Shown: piece by piece, positions 1 to 6,990 of the stretch
Position numbering within the stretch: position 1 is the first letter of the stretch
How the letters are laid out: each line of letters starts with the position of its first letter
NCBI GenBank assembly: GCA_035628035.1
Contig: DASPKS010000132.1
Location: 1 to 13,912 of the forward strand
DNA: 13,912 nucleotides
Source: DASPKS01 sp035628035
GTDB taxonomy: Bacteria > Bacteroidota > Rhodothermia > Rhodothermales > Rubricoccaceae
Reading direction: 5' to 3'
Translations under genes and position numbers: made by a program
The notes under the pieces: generated by a model
Databases searched by the model: none
What the model was told of the DNA's origin: nothing
What the model saw: only the letters and a program-made list of their open reading frames with translations

Positions 1-246
1 CCGGCCGAGCAGGGGGTCGGGCGCGCTCGGGTCGGGGCGGTCGAGGAGAGGCCGGTCGAGGCGGCCCGTGCTGTCGGCGTCGTCGTGGGCGGCGAGGAGG
101 GCCTCGATCTCATCGCGGAGGGCGGCGTCGCCGTCGCAGGCCGCGGCGAGGAACGCGGCGCGGCCTGCGGCGGGGCGGTCGAGCGCGTCGAGGAAGAGGT
201 CCATCGCGCGCCGGTGCCGGGCGGCCTCGGCCGTCGGCGCGCTCAT
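1..246 (-). CDS. Serine/threonine protein kinase, N-terminal part (runs off the left edge)
   Basis: The frame is open from an ATG at 244-246 to the window edge, giving 82 residues and no stop. The visible part is a helical, Ala/Asp/Leu-rich segment with a pattern like AAFLAAACDGDAALRDEIEALL, ending in a Pro/Asp-rich linker. This N-terminal segment is typical of kinases encoded directly after TIGR02999-type sigma factors in Rhodothermota, Acidobacteria and Planctomycetes. The kinase catalytic domain itself would lie outside the window, so no ATP-binding loop or HRD motif can be seen. The ATG overlaps the sigma factor stop in an ATGA arrangement, which suggests translational coupling. The product is likely a membrane-anchored or cytoplasmic Hanks-type kinase that acts with the sigma factor. 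The kinase call rests on this segment and on gene context only. Confidence 0.72.
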   Translation of the reverse strand, partial: MSAPTAEAARHRRAMDLFLDALDRPAAGRAAFLAAACDGDAALRDEIEALLAAHDDADSTGRLDRPLLDRPDPSAPDPLLGR

Positions 247-824
247 GCAGCCCTCGTCATCTCGCGGTGGAGCCACGCCCGCGCGGCGGTCCACTCCCGC
301 TTGACGGTGGCGGGCGAGAGGCCGAGCACGTCGGCGGCCTCGGGGACGGTCAGCCCGACGAAGTAGCGCAGCTCGACGACCTCGCCCTGGCGGGGGTCGA
401 GCGCGGCGAGCCGCGAGAGCGCCTCGTCGAGGGCGACGACCTCGTCGGCGCGGTCGTCGGGGACGAAGAACCCGCTGTCGCCGACGTCGTCGAGCGGAGT
501 AGGGGGGCGGTCGCCGCCGCGCTTGGCGGCCTTCCGGCGCCGCGCGTAGTCGACGAGGATGTGGCGCATGGCCTTGGCCGCGACGCGAAAGAAGTGGGCG
601 CGGTCGGTCCACTGCCCGGCGCTCCGCCCCAGCCGCTCGTACGCCTCGTGGACGAGGGCCGTCGTGTTGATCGTCTCGGGAGCGCCGTGGCGCTGGCGCT
701 GGCGGTGGGCGAGCGCACGGAGCTCATCGTAGAGCAGTGGCAGCAGCCGGTCGAGCGCGGCGGGGTCGCCGTCGCGGACCTCGCCGAGGAGCCGGGTGAT
801 CTCGTGGGGGGCGTCGCCCGCCAT
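243..824 (-). CDS. ECF-like RNA polymerase sigma factor (TIGR02999 / Sigma70_ECF type)
   Basis: The 193-residue product directs RNA polymerase to specific promoters. Region 2 covers about residues 20-104, with the family patterns TTALVHEAYERL (54-65) and AHFFRVAAKAMRHILVDYARRR (about 76-97). Region 4 covers about 132-189, with LDPRQGEVVELRYF and the helix-turn-helix LTVPEAADVLGLSPATVKREW. This is the ECF-like family that sits next to Ser/Thr kinases instead of anti-sigma factors, and the kinase gene overlaps its stop by 4 nt. I chose the ATG at 822-824. An in-frame TTG at 846-848 would add eight residues, but it lies inside the putative -7 box at 846-853. The gene is probably autoregulated, because a promoter motif directly upstream is repeated in front of the divergent secreted-protein gene. 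The family call is firm; the regulon is inferred. Confidence 0.93.
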   Translation of the reverse strand: MAGDAPHEITRLLGEVRDGDPAALDRLLPLLYDELRALAHRQRQRHGAPETINTTALVHEAYERLGRSAGQWTDRAHFFRVAAKAMRHILVDYARRRKAAKRGGDRPPTPLDDVGDSGFFVPDDRADEVVALDEALSRLAALDPRQGEVVELRYFVGLTVPEAADVLGLSPATVKREWTAARAWLHREMTRAA

Positions 825-845
825 CGCGGTGGGGAAGGAACGGCC

Positions 846-877
846 CAAGGATAGGGCGTGCAGCGGTGGGGATCAAC
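846..877 (-). promoter_or_regulatory. Putative promoter of the sigma factor-kinase operon
   Basis: Read on the minus strand, GTTGATC (871-877) is followed by exactly 17 nt (854-870) and then TATCCTTG (846-853). The second box fits the Bacteroidota/Rhodothermota -7 element TAnnTTTG at 7 of 8 positions, and GTTG lies 20 nt before it, close to the usual -33 position. Transcription would begin near 839, leaving a leader of about 15 nt before the ATG at 824. The same GTTGATC-N17-TATC layout, including CGCC just before CTATC, occurs in front of the divergent gene at 965-992. Recognition could be by the primary sigma factor or by the adjacent ECF-like factor itself. Confidence 0.55.
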
Positions 878-964
878 GGGCGGGCCGGCGGGGGCGCCAG
901 GGATGAGCCCGTTTGGGGGCGGATTCCGTTTCTGCCGCTGAGCCCCTGCCCGCCGCGCTCCTCT

Positions 965-996
965 GTTGATCGGTGCCACGTCGCGCCCTATCGTCC
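965..996 (+). promoter_or_regulatory. Putative promoter of the large secreted protein gene
   Basis: GTTGATC (965-971), a 17-nt spacer (972-988) and TATC (989-992) match the minus-strand motif at 846-877. CGCCCTATC is identical in both copies. The bases after TATC (GTCC here, CTTG in the other copy) do not fit TAnnTTTG here. This weakens a plain primary-sigma reading and leaves room for recognition by a dedicated sigma factor. A start point near 1000 would give a leader of roughly 24 nt before the ATG at 1024. The two motif copies point away from each other across about 87 bp of GC-rich DNA, in which I see nothing else. Confidence 0.55.
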
Positions 997-1023
997 CTTA
1001 CGAAGCCCCGCTCAATACCTCCC

Positions 1024-4000
1024 ATGCGTACCGCTAGTGCCTTCGTTCTCCTCGCGCTCGCCGCCCCGCTGGCCCGCGCCCAGCAGCCCAGCTTCCAAGG
1101 GCTCGGCATCCCCGCCGGTCGGGTAACCAGCCGCTGGCCCGCCGTCTCCGCCGACGGGAGCACGATCGTGGTCCACACCGATGGCGGGGCTGACTCCCGC
1201 GCCTACCGGTGGACGGCCGCGACCGGCTACGAGGCGCTCCCGCTCCGCCCCGGCGACGCGGCGAGCTCGCCGGGCGGCGTCTCCGCCGACGGGAGCTTCG
1301 TGGCCGGGTACGCCGCCCCCTCGGGCGGTCAGGAGCCGGTGCGGTGGACGCCCGCGGGCGTCGAAGGGCTCGGGTCGCTCCCCGGCAGCAACTTGGGGAT
1401 CGCCAACGACATCTCGTCGGCGGGGAGCGTGGTGGTGGGGTTTGCCGGGTACCCGGCGCAGGCCTTTCGGTGGACGCTGGGCACGGGGATGGTGGCGTTG
1501 GGCGCCGGCCCCTCCTCCGTCGCCTACGCCGTTTCGGCCGACGGGAGCGTGGTGGTGGGCTACGGGAGTCCGCCCGGCGGCGGGTCCGAGGCGTTTCTAT
1601 GGACGCAGGCCGGGCTATCGTGGCTCGGCACCCTGCCGGGCCAGAGCGCCAGCCGGGCCTTCGGCGTCTCGGCCGATGGGAGCGTCGTCGTAGGGTACGC
1701 CACCGGCAGCAACGCCGAGGCGTTCCGGTGGAGACCCTCGACGGGGATGCAGCCTCTTCCCCCGATCGTCCCGGGTGCGCAGTGCCGGGCGAACGACGTC
1801 TCCGCCGACGGTTCGGTGATCGTGGGGTTCTGCTACGCCCCGGGCCCTGGCGGGGCCGTAGTCTGGACGGAAGCGGAGGGCGTGCGGAGCGTGCGGGCGA
1901 TCCTCGAAGCGGCCGGCATAGACCTCACGGGGTGGTACCTCGAAGAGGCCTTCGGCGTCTCCGACGATGGGACCGTCATCGTCGGTCATGGGACGAGCCC
2001 GGCGGGAGAGCCAGAGGCGTGGCGGGCCGTGATCGGGGGCGCCCCGGCCGGCCTCGTCGTCAACGTCGTGGACGACGACCCCGACGGGGACGCCGCCGAC
2101 GGGCGCTGCGACGCCGACGAGGGCGAGAGCGGGGACCAGTGCACGCTCCGGGCCGCCATCGAGGAGGCCGTCCGCCGCGGCGGCGGCACCATCACGTTCG
2201 ACGTCCCCGGCGGGGGCATCCCCCGGATCGACGTGGGCCCGACCGCGCTCCCCGCCCTCACGGCGCCGATCACGATCGACGGGGCGACGCAGCCGGGCGG
2301 GGCGTTCGTCGAGCTCGCCGGGCCGGGGGCGGTAGCCGATGCGCCCGACATCCCCGGGATTGAGATCGGCCTCGGAGGGGGCGGCTCCGCCGTGCGGGGG
2401 CTCGTCGTTCACGGCTTCAAAGGGGGGGGCGTTCTGCTGGAAGCGGGGGCGAACGGGTGCACCATCGAGGGGAACCGGATCGGGACCGACGCCGCCGGGA
2501 CCGCGTGGCAGGGGAACGGGCGGTGGCCAGGCAGCTTCCCCCATTGGGAGATCGAGTCGAACTACCGGGGCGGGGTGAACGTGCGCTCCGACTTCAACCT
2601 CATCGTGGGCAACGTCATCGCGGGAAACTTCTTCTCCTTCAACAACTTCATCCGGGGCGGCGTCGAGGTCTTCTTGATGACGGGCGCCGAGGGCAACCGC
2701 CTGGAGGGGAACCGGATCGGCATCGGGGCCGACGGCCAGGTGGTACCCTGGCCTTTGAATCTCGGGCGGATTGGAACGTACGGGGTCCTGCTCTTCAACG
2801 CGAGCGGCACCACCATCGGGGCGATACCGGGTGGGGCCGAGCCCCCGGCGGCGTGCACGGGCCCCTGCAACGTGATCGCGGGGCACGACCTCGAGGTCTT
2901 TGCGGGCTTGCAGTTCTTTTTCAGTGAAGGAGATGGATCTGTAGAGCCGAGGCCCGGCGGCGGCAGCGGGAACGTGGTCGCCGGCAACTTCATCGGCACG
3001 AACCTCGGCGGCGCCCCCACGGAGATAAGCGGGTACGGCGTCGCCGTGTCTCTCATAGACGAGGCGGCGCTGACGGTCTCCCACAACCGCGTCGTCGGAC
3101 CCGGCGGGGGGGTGTTCTTCCTAGCCGGCCGCGACGGGCGGGTCCTGAACAACGTCGTCTCCGGTCGGGACGAAAGGAGCGGGAGGCTGGTGACGCTGGA
3201 GGGAGAGGGGCACCGCGTGGAGGGGAACGTGATCCGGTTGAGCGGCTTCGATGGCGTCCATGTCCGCGGCGGGAGCGGGCACTTCATCGCCCGGAACGTG
3301 ATCCACGGCCACGCGCAGGCGGGCGTCGCCGTGGAGCCGGTTCCGAAGGTCCCCCGCGCCGAGATCACGCAGAACGTGATCTACGACAATGGGATCGGGA
3401 TCGACCTGGTTAACCATGAGGTGCCGCCCTACTACGGTGTGACGCCGAACGACGCCGGAGACGGGGACCAGGGCCCCAACGACCTCCTCAACTTCCCCGT
3501 CGTCGCGGCCGTCACGCGCGAGGACGCGGGCGTCCGCGTGCGCGGCCACTTCCAGGTCCCGCTCGGCGGGGGGGCGACGCACCGCGTCGAGCTGTTCGCG
3601 AACCCGGACTGCCGCTGGAGGGGCGCGCGGAGTGAACGCGGGGCCATCGGGGTGCAACTGTACGGCCAGGGCGCCCACTACCTCGGCAGCGACGAGGTCG
3701 CGGCGAGCGCCGGGTTCGCCGATTTCGACTACACCGCGCTCTCGCTGCCGGCCGGGATGGGCGCCGTCGCGCTCACGCTCACCAACACCGAGGCGCGCAT
3801 CACGAGCGAGTTCAGCCGGTGCGTGCGCATCGGGGAGGCCGACCTGTATGCCTCGGCCGAGATCGGCTCGGACCAAACAGGCCTCGCCCTCGACGAGCAG
3901 GGCGGCGCCGTCACGATCACGGAGCCCGCCGGCGGGGCCGCGCTCCAGGGCGGCGACGGGGGCACACTCTTCGTCACGCGGTACGAGGCCCGCCCCGACA

Positions 4001-4635
4001 CGAGCGCCTACGCCGACGCCTCGGCCACCGCCCCCTCCGGCGCCGAGGTCGAGCCCGAAGCCGTCGCCGCCCGGCACTGGTACCTCGCCGACGTCGGGCT
4101 CACCCCCGACGGGGGGAATCCCGCGAGCGCCCTCCGCTACGACCTCTGCCTCGACCCCGAAGGCGTGGTCCTCCCGGAGCGCCTCGGCGACGTGGTCCTC
4201 GTCCAACGCAACGATTCCACGGCCGGGCTGTGGGTGCCGTTCGATACCCAGGCCACCCCGCGCGGGCTCGGCTCGTACCTCTGCGCGGCGGGGCTCTCGC
4301 TCTTCGGGGAGTTCTCCATCGGTGGGCCGCCGTCGGCGTTCCCTGATGGCGGAGGGCCGGGCGGGCTCCCCGACGAGTTTGCGCTCGGCTTCCCGTACCC
4401 GAACCCAGCCTTCGGCGCGATGACGGTGCTCTACGACGTGGCGGAGGCTGGCGATGTGCGGCTCTCGGTGTATGACCTGCTCGGTCGAGAGGTCGCCCGC
4501 CTGGTCGATGGCGAGGCCGATGTCGGGCGGTATGAAGCGACCCTCGACACGCAGAACCTCGCGAGCGGGGTGTACGTGGTCCAGCTCACGGCCGGGCGGT
4601 TCGGCGACACCCGGAAGGTCACCCTCCTCCGGTGA
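1024..4635 (+). CDS. Secreted HAF-repeat / CSLREA / beta-helix protein with T9SS sorting domain
   Basis: The 1203-residue product is a modular extracellular protein. Residues 1-19 are a signal peptide with likely cleavage after ALARA-type residue 19. Residues about 20-335 hold seven HAF-type repeats (pattern VSADGSVVVGY), interspersed with AFRWT-like strands. A CSLREA-type segment follows at about 344-385 (VVNVVDDDPDGD, then QCTLRAAIEEA). Residues about 386-830 are parallel beta-helix repeats with many N-x-I/V-x-G-N turns, ending in a GPNDLLNFPVV motif common in such proteins. Residues 1117-1203 are a T9SS type A sorting domain (PYPNPAFG, then LLGREVARLVDGE, ending TLLR), predicting export and surface attachment or release. 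I chose the ATG at 1024 because it gives the signal peptide; an earlier in-frame start at 973 lies inside the promoter motif. The substrate is unknown. It could be an adhesin or a polysaccharide-binding or -degrading protein, but no catalytic residues could be assigned. Confidence 0.9.
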   Translation: MRTASAFVLLALAAPLARAQQPSFQGLGIPAGRVTSRWPAVSADGSTIVVHTDGGADSRAYRWTAATGYEALPLRPGDAASSPGGVSADGSFVAGYAAPSGGQEPVRWTPAGVEGLGSLPGSNLGIANDISSAGSVVVGFAGYPAQAFRWTLGTGMVALGAGPSSVAYAVSADGSVVVGYGSPPGGGSEAFLWTQAGLSWLGTLPGQSASRAFGVSADGSVVVGYATGSNAEAFRWRPSTGMQPLPPIVPGAQCRANDVSADGSVIVGFCYAPGPGGAVVWTEAEGVRSVRAILEAAGIDLTGWYLEEAFGVSDDGTVIVGHGTSPAGEPEAWRAVIGGAPAGLVVNVVDDDPDGDAADGRCDADEGESGDQCTLRAAIEEAVRRGGGTITFDVPGGGIPRIDVGPTALPALTAPITIDGATQPGGAFVELAGPGAVADAPDIPGIEIGLGGGGSAVRGLVVHGFKGGGVLLEAGANGCTIEGNRIGTDAAGTAWQGNGRWPGSFPHWEIESNYRGGVNVRSDFNLIVGNVIAGNFFSFNNFIRGGVEVFLMTGAEGNRLEGNRIGIGADGQVVPWPLNLGRIGTYGVLLFNASGTTIGAIPGGAEPPAACTGPCNVIAGHDLEVFAGLQFFFSEGDGSVEPRPGGGSGNVVAGNFIGTNLGGAPTEISGYGVAVSLIDEAALTVSHNRVVGPGGGVFFLAGRDGRVLNNVVSGRDERSGRLVTLEGEGHRVEGNVIRLSGFDGVHVRGGSGHFIARNVIHGHAQAGVAVEPVPKVPRAEITQNVIYDNGIGIDLVNHEVPPYYGVTPNDAGDGDQGPNDLLNFPVVAAVTREDAGVRVRGHFQVPLGGGATHRVELFANPDCRWRGARSERGAIGVQLYGQGAHYLGSDEVAASAGFADFDYTALSLPAGMGAVALTLTNTEARITSEFSRCVRIGEADLYASAEIGSDQTGLALDEQGGAVTITEPAGGAALQGGDGGTLFVTRYEARPDTSAYADASATAPSGAEVEPEAVAARHWYLADVGLTPDGGNPASALRYDLCLDPEGVVLPERLGDVVLVQRNDSTAGLWVPFDTQATPRGLGSYLCAAGLSLFGEFSIGGPPSAFPDGGGPGGLPDEFALGFPYPNPAFGAMTVLYDVAEAGDVRLSVYDLLGREVARLVDGEADVGRYEATLDTQNLASGVYVVQLTAGRFGDTRKVTLLR

Positions 4636-4691
4636 GCCGGTCCGGTTGACTTTCCCGTTCCTCTCTACACCCACCCACCTTCCGTCGCCGC

Positions 4692-5714
4692 ATGTCCTCG
4701 CCCGCTCCCGAGCCTCCCGCCCCCGAAGGCGCCGTCCACTACGTTCCTTTCATCGACCCCACCGAGCAGGCGTTTCGCGTCGAGGTCCCGGCGGGGTGGC
4801 ACGTGCAGGGAGGCATCGACCGCAGCACGGGCGAGGGGCTCCTGCGCCTCCACCTCGCTTCTCCCGACGGTCAGATCCAGATCCGCGTGCCGGACGCGCC
4901 GCCGCGCACCTTCTACGTGCCGAGTCTGATGCTGGCTTCGGCCGGGTACGTCGAGGGGACGCAGATGGGCGCCGTCGCCATCCAGCGCTTCATTCCTGGC
5001 GTGGACTATGCGCGCCTGCACGCCGAGCGGCAGGTGGCGCCTGGCCTCGGCGTGCAGGGCGCCCACCTCCTCGGCCAGCGGGATCGGCCCGACCTGGCGC
5101 AGGGCCCGCAGGCGCCCGGCGCGCAGGTGAGCGTGGGCGAGGTGTGGTTCGGCGGCACGCTCGCCGGGCGGCCGGTCGAGGTCCACGTCCAGGCGACGTG
5201 CTCGCTCTTCCCTAGCACGATGGGCGGATCGTGGACCGCCTTCACCGGCGCCTACTTCGCACCGCCGGAGCGCGCCGCCGAAGCGGCGGCCGTGGTCGCG
5301 CACGCACAGCGGTCGTGGCAGCTCAACCCGCAGTGGCAGCATCGCGAGCAGCAGCGGCGCTGGCAGCAGGACCAGCGGACGCTCCAGGCCGCCCAGGCCG
5401 CCGCGAGCCGCGCCGCCACGCAGGGGGCCGCGCAGCGCGCCGCCATCTGGCGCGAGAGCACCAACGCCATCGGCGACATGATCACCGGCGGCTATGAGGC
5501 GCAGCAGGCGAGCTACGACCAGACCTTCCAGAACCACGCCAACGCCTTCCGCGGCACCGCCGACGTGACCGACCCCGTCCACGGGGTGACGTACAACATC
5601 TGGGACGAGGCTCACCACTACTGGGTGGACAACGGCGGCACCATCGTCGTCACCGACGAGGGGTGGGACAACCCCGACCCGACGCGCTTCCGCCCGATGA
5701 GCCGCGAGGAGTAG
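4692..5714 (+). CDS. Conserved-type protein of unknown function, 340 aa, no signal peptide
   Basis: I do not recognise a named family. Three parts are visible. Residues about 15-110 have the pattern F-V-P-GW-V-GG, then SPDG-I-I and a hydrophobic stretch around YVPSLM. From memory this recurs at the N terminus of many uncharacterised bacterial proteins. Residues about 192-285 are a long Gln/Ala/Arg-rich helical segment, possibly a coiled coil. Residues about 289-333 carry a compact aromatic motif, DPVHGVTYNIWDEAHHYW, followed by a DNGGTIVVTD strand and NPDP, likely a small beta domain. The protein begins with a Pro-rich tail and has no signal peptide or membrane segment, so it is probably cytoplasmic. 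It follows the secreted protein by 56 nt on the same strand with no terminator between, so co-transcription is possible. Its stop is 10 nt from that of the convergent M20 gene. Confidence 0.8.
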   Translation: MSSPAPEPPAPEGAVHYVPFIDPTEQAFRVEVPAGWHVQGGIDRSTGEGLLRLHLASPDGQIQIRVPDAPPRTFYVPSLMLASAGYVEGTQMGAVAIQRFIPGVDYARLHAERQVAPGLGVQGAHLLGQRDRPDLAQGPQAPGAQVSVGEVWFGGTLAGRPVEVHVQATCSLFPSTMGGSWTAFTGAYFAPPERAAEAAAVVAHAQRSWQLNPQWQHREQQRRWQQDQRTLQAAQAAASRAATQGAAQRAAIWRESTNAIGDMITGGYEAQQASYDQTFQNHANAFRGTADVTDPVHGVTYNIWDEAHHYWVDNGGTIVVTDEGWDNPDPTRFRPMSREE

Positions 5715-5742
5715 GCGTGCCCGGTCAGCCGGCCCCGACGCC
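5714..5742. terminator. Weak stem-loop between convergent genes, possible bidirectional terminator
   Basis: GGCGT (5714-5718) pairs with ACGCC (5738-5742), and inside it CCGG (5721-5724) pairs with CCGG (5729-5732) around a TCAG loop. The fold spans the last base of the plus-strand stop and the minus-strand M20 stop. There is no T tract on either side, so it is not a classical intrinsic terminator. In DNA this GC-rich a stem of this size could arise by chance. Confidence 0.22.
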
Positions 5743-6924
5743 GTGCCGGAAGGCGAGGTAGGCGAGGAACCCCGCGCCGGTGCGGAGCGCCTCCTCCTCC
5801 ACGGTGAAGCGGGGGGTGTGGAGGCCGTGGGTGATCCCGGCCGCCTCGTTCCCCACGCCGAGCACATAAAAGGCGCCGGGCATCCGCTGGGTGTACCAGG
5901 AAAAATCCTCGCTGGCGTACCACATGGGGAGGTCCACCACGCGGCCCGCGCCGACGTAGTCCACGGCCGCTCCGCGGACGAAGGCGGCCGCCTCCGCGTC
6001 GTTGGTGAGGGCGGGGTAGCCCACGAGGATCTCCACCTCGCACGTAGCGCCGAAGGCCTGGGCCGTGTGCTCGGCCGTGCGTCGGATGAGCTCGTGCGCC
6101 CTGAACCGCCACGCCTCGTCCATCGCGCGGAAGGTGCCGACGAGCCGGACCTCATCCGGCACCACGTTCGTCGCCCCCTCAGCGATGACCTGGCCGAAGG
6201 AGAGGAGCGAAGGCTGGTCGACAGGACGGTTCCGTGAGCTGATCGCCTGGAGCGCGACGAGCACGTGCGCCTGCACGAGCACAGGGTCGACGAGGAGGTG
6301 CGGCGCGGCGGCGTGCCCACCCTGCCCGCGGATGGTCAGGTACACCTCGTCGGCGCTCGCCATGAACGGCCCGCTGCGGATGCCGAGCGCGCCCGCCGGA
6401 AGCTGCGGGAAGACGTGCTGCCCGAAGATCCGCGCGGGCGCGGCGTGGCCGTTGATCGGGTCCAGCGCCCCCTCCTCCAACATCACCTTCGCCCCGCCCG
6501 GGATTTTCTCTTCGCTCGGCTGGAAGAGGAGACGGACGGTCCCGGCCAGTTCTTCTCGCATTCGCGAGAGGATCATCGCAGCGCCGAGCAGGGAGGCGGT
6601 GTGGGCGTCGTGGCCGCAGGCGTGCATCACGCCCGGGCGCTCGCTCGCGAAGTCGAACGCGTTGGCCTCCTGGATGGGGAGCGCGTCCATGTCGGCGCGG
6701 AGGGCGACGACGGGGCCGGGCTTTTGTCCTTCGATGTGGGCGACGACGCCGGTCTTCGCCACGCCGGTCGTCGGCTCGATCCCGAGCCCGCGCAGGGTCT
6801 CGGCCACGAGGCGGGCCGTCTCGTGCTCCTCGAAGGCCAGCTCGGGCCGCCGGTGCAGCGCGCGGCGGAGGCGAACGACCTCCGGAAAAACCTCGTCGGC
6901 GAGCTGGCGAATCCGCTCCATCAT
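5725..6924 (-). CDS. M20 family metallo-amidohydrolase (hippurate hydrolase / N-acyl amino acid amidohydrolase type)
   Basis: The 399-residue product should be a cytoplasmic dinuclear metal hydrolase that cleaves N-acyl amino acids or related amides. The full family length and motifs are present: ALRADMDALPIQE (74-86), MHACGHDAHTA (100-110), QPSEEKIPGGAKVMLEEGA (135-153) and GQGGHAAAPH (200-209, dimerisation domain). Near the C terminus are WYASEDFSWY and LHTPRF. Likely metal ligands are C103, H105, E139, H170 and H369, with E138 as general base. The Cys ligand in ACGHD is typical of the hippurate/IAA amidohydrolase branch. There is no signal peptide. The gene starts at the first of two consecutive ATG codons; the second is equally possible. 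A strong terminator lies directly upstream, so the gene probably has its own promoter or depends on read-through. The exact substrate cannot be told from sequence. Confidence 0.93.
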   Translation of the reverse strand: MMERIRQLADEVFPEVVRLRRALHRRPELAFEEHETARLVAETLRGLGIEPTTGVAKTGVVAHIEGQKPGPVVALRADMDALPIQEANAFDFASERPGVMHACGHDAHTASLLGAAMILSRMREELAGTVRLLFQPSEEKIPGGAKVMLEEGALDPINGHAAPARIFGQHVFPQLPAGALGIRSGPFMASADEVYLTIRGQGGHAAAPHLLVDPVLVQAHVLVALQAISSRNRPVDQPSLLSFGQVIAEGATNVVPDEVRLVGTFRAMDEAWRFRAHELIRRTAEHTAQAFGATCEVEILVGYPALTNDAEAAAFVRGAAVDYVGAGRVVDLPMWYASEDFSWYTQRMPGAFYVLGVGNEAAGITHGLHTPRFTVEEEALRTGAGFLAYLAFRHGVGAG

Positions 6925-6935
6925 GAGCCCTGAAC

Positions 6936-6969
6936 AAAAAAAGCCGGGGCCGCAAGCTACGGCCCCGGC
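6936..6969 (-). terminator. Rho-independent terminator after the M28 peptidase gene
   Basis: A perfect 9-bp GC stem is formed by GCCGGGGCC (6943-6951) and GGCCCCGGC (6961-6969) with a 9-nt loop. On the minus strand it is followed by seven T residues (6942-6936). The stem begins 21 nt after the M28 stop codon and the T tract ends 11 nt before the M20 start. It should separate transcription of the two peptidase genes, and it is the clearest terminator in the window. Confidence 0.9.
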
Positions 6970-6990
6970 GGGGGAGGGTTCGAGGCAGGC

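Noticed and set aside
825..848. TTG start giving the sigma factor eight more residues
   Set aside because: The TTG lies inside the putative -7 box and the ATG at 824 gives the usual family N terminus.
973..1023. Earlier start for the secreted protein
   Set aside because: It falls within the promoter motif and would bury the signal peptide behind 17 polar residues.
4621..4640. CCGG-TGAG-CCGG hairpin at the end of the secreted-protein gene as a terminator
   Set aside because: A 4-bp stem without a T tract is too weak to call.
4645..4669. GTTGACT...TACA before the 340-aa gene as a third copy of the shared promoter motif
   Set aside because: The spacer is 14 nt after GTTGACT rather than 17 and the CGCCC context is missing, so it does not match.
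1615..4674. Two long minus-strand frames (489 and 517 codons) opposite the secreted-protein gene
   Set aside because: They are shadows of a strongly supported multidomain gene, rich in Arg/Gly/Asp/Pro, with no recognisable domain.
4665..6320. A 551-codon minus-strand frame across the 340-aa gene and the M20 gene
   Set aside because: It crosses two well-supported genes in an off frame and has Ser/Arg/Pro-rich low-complexity composition.
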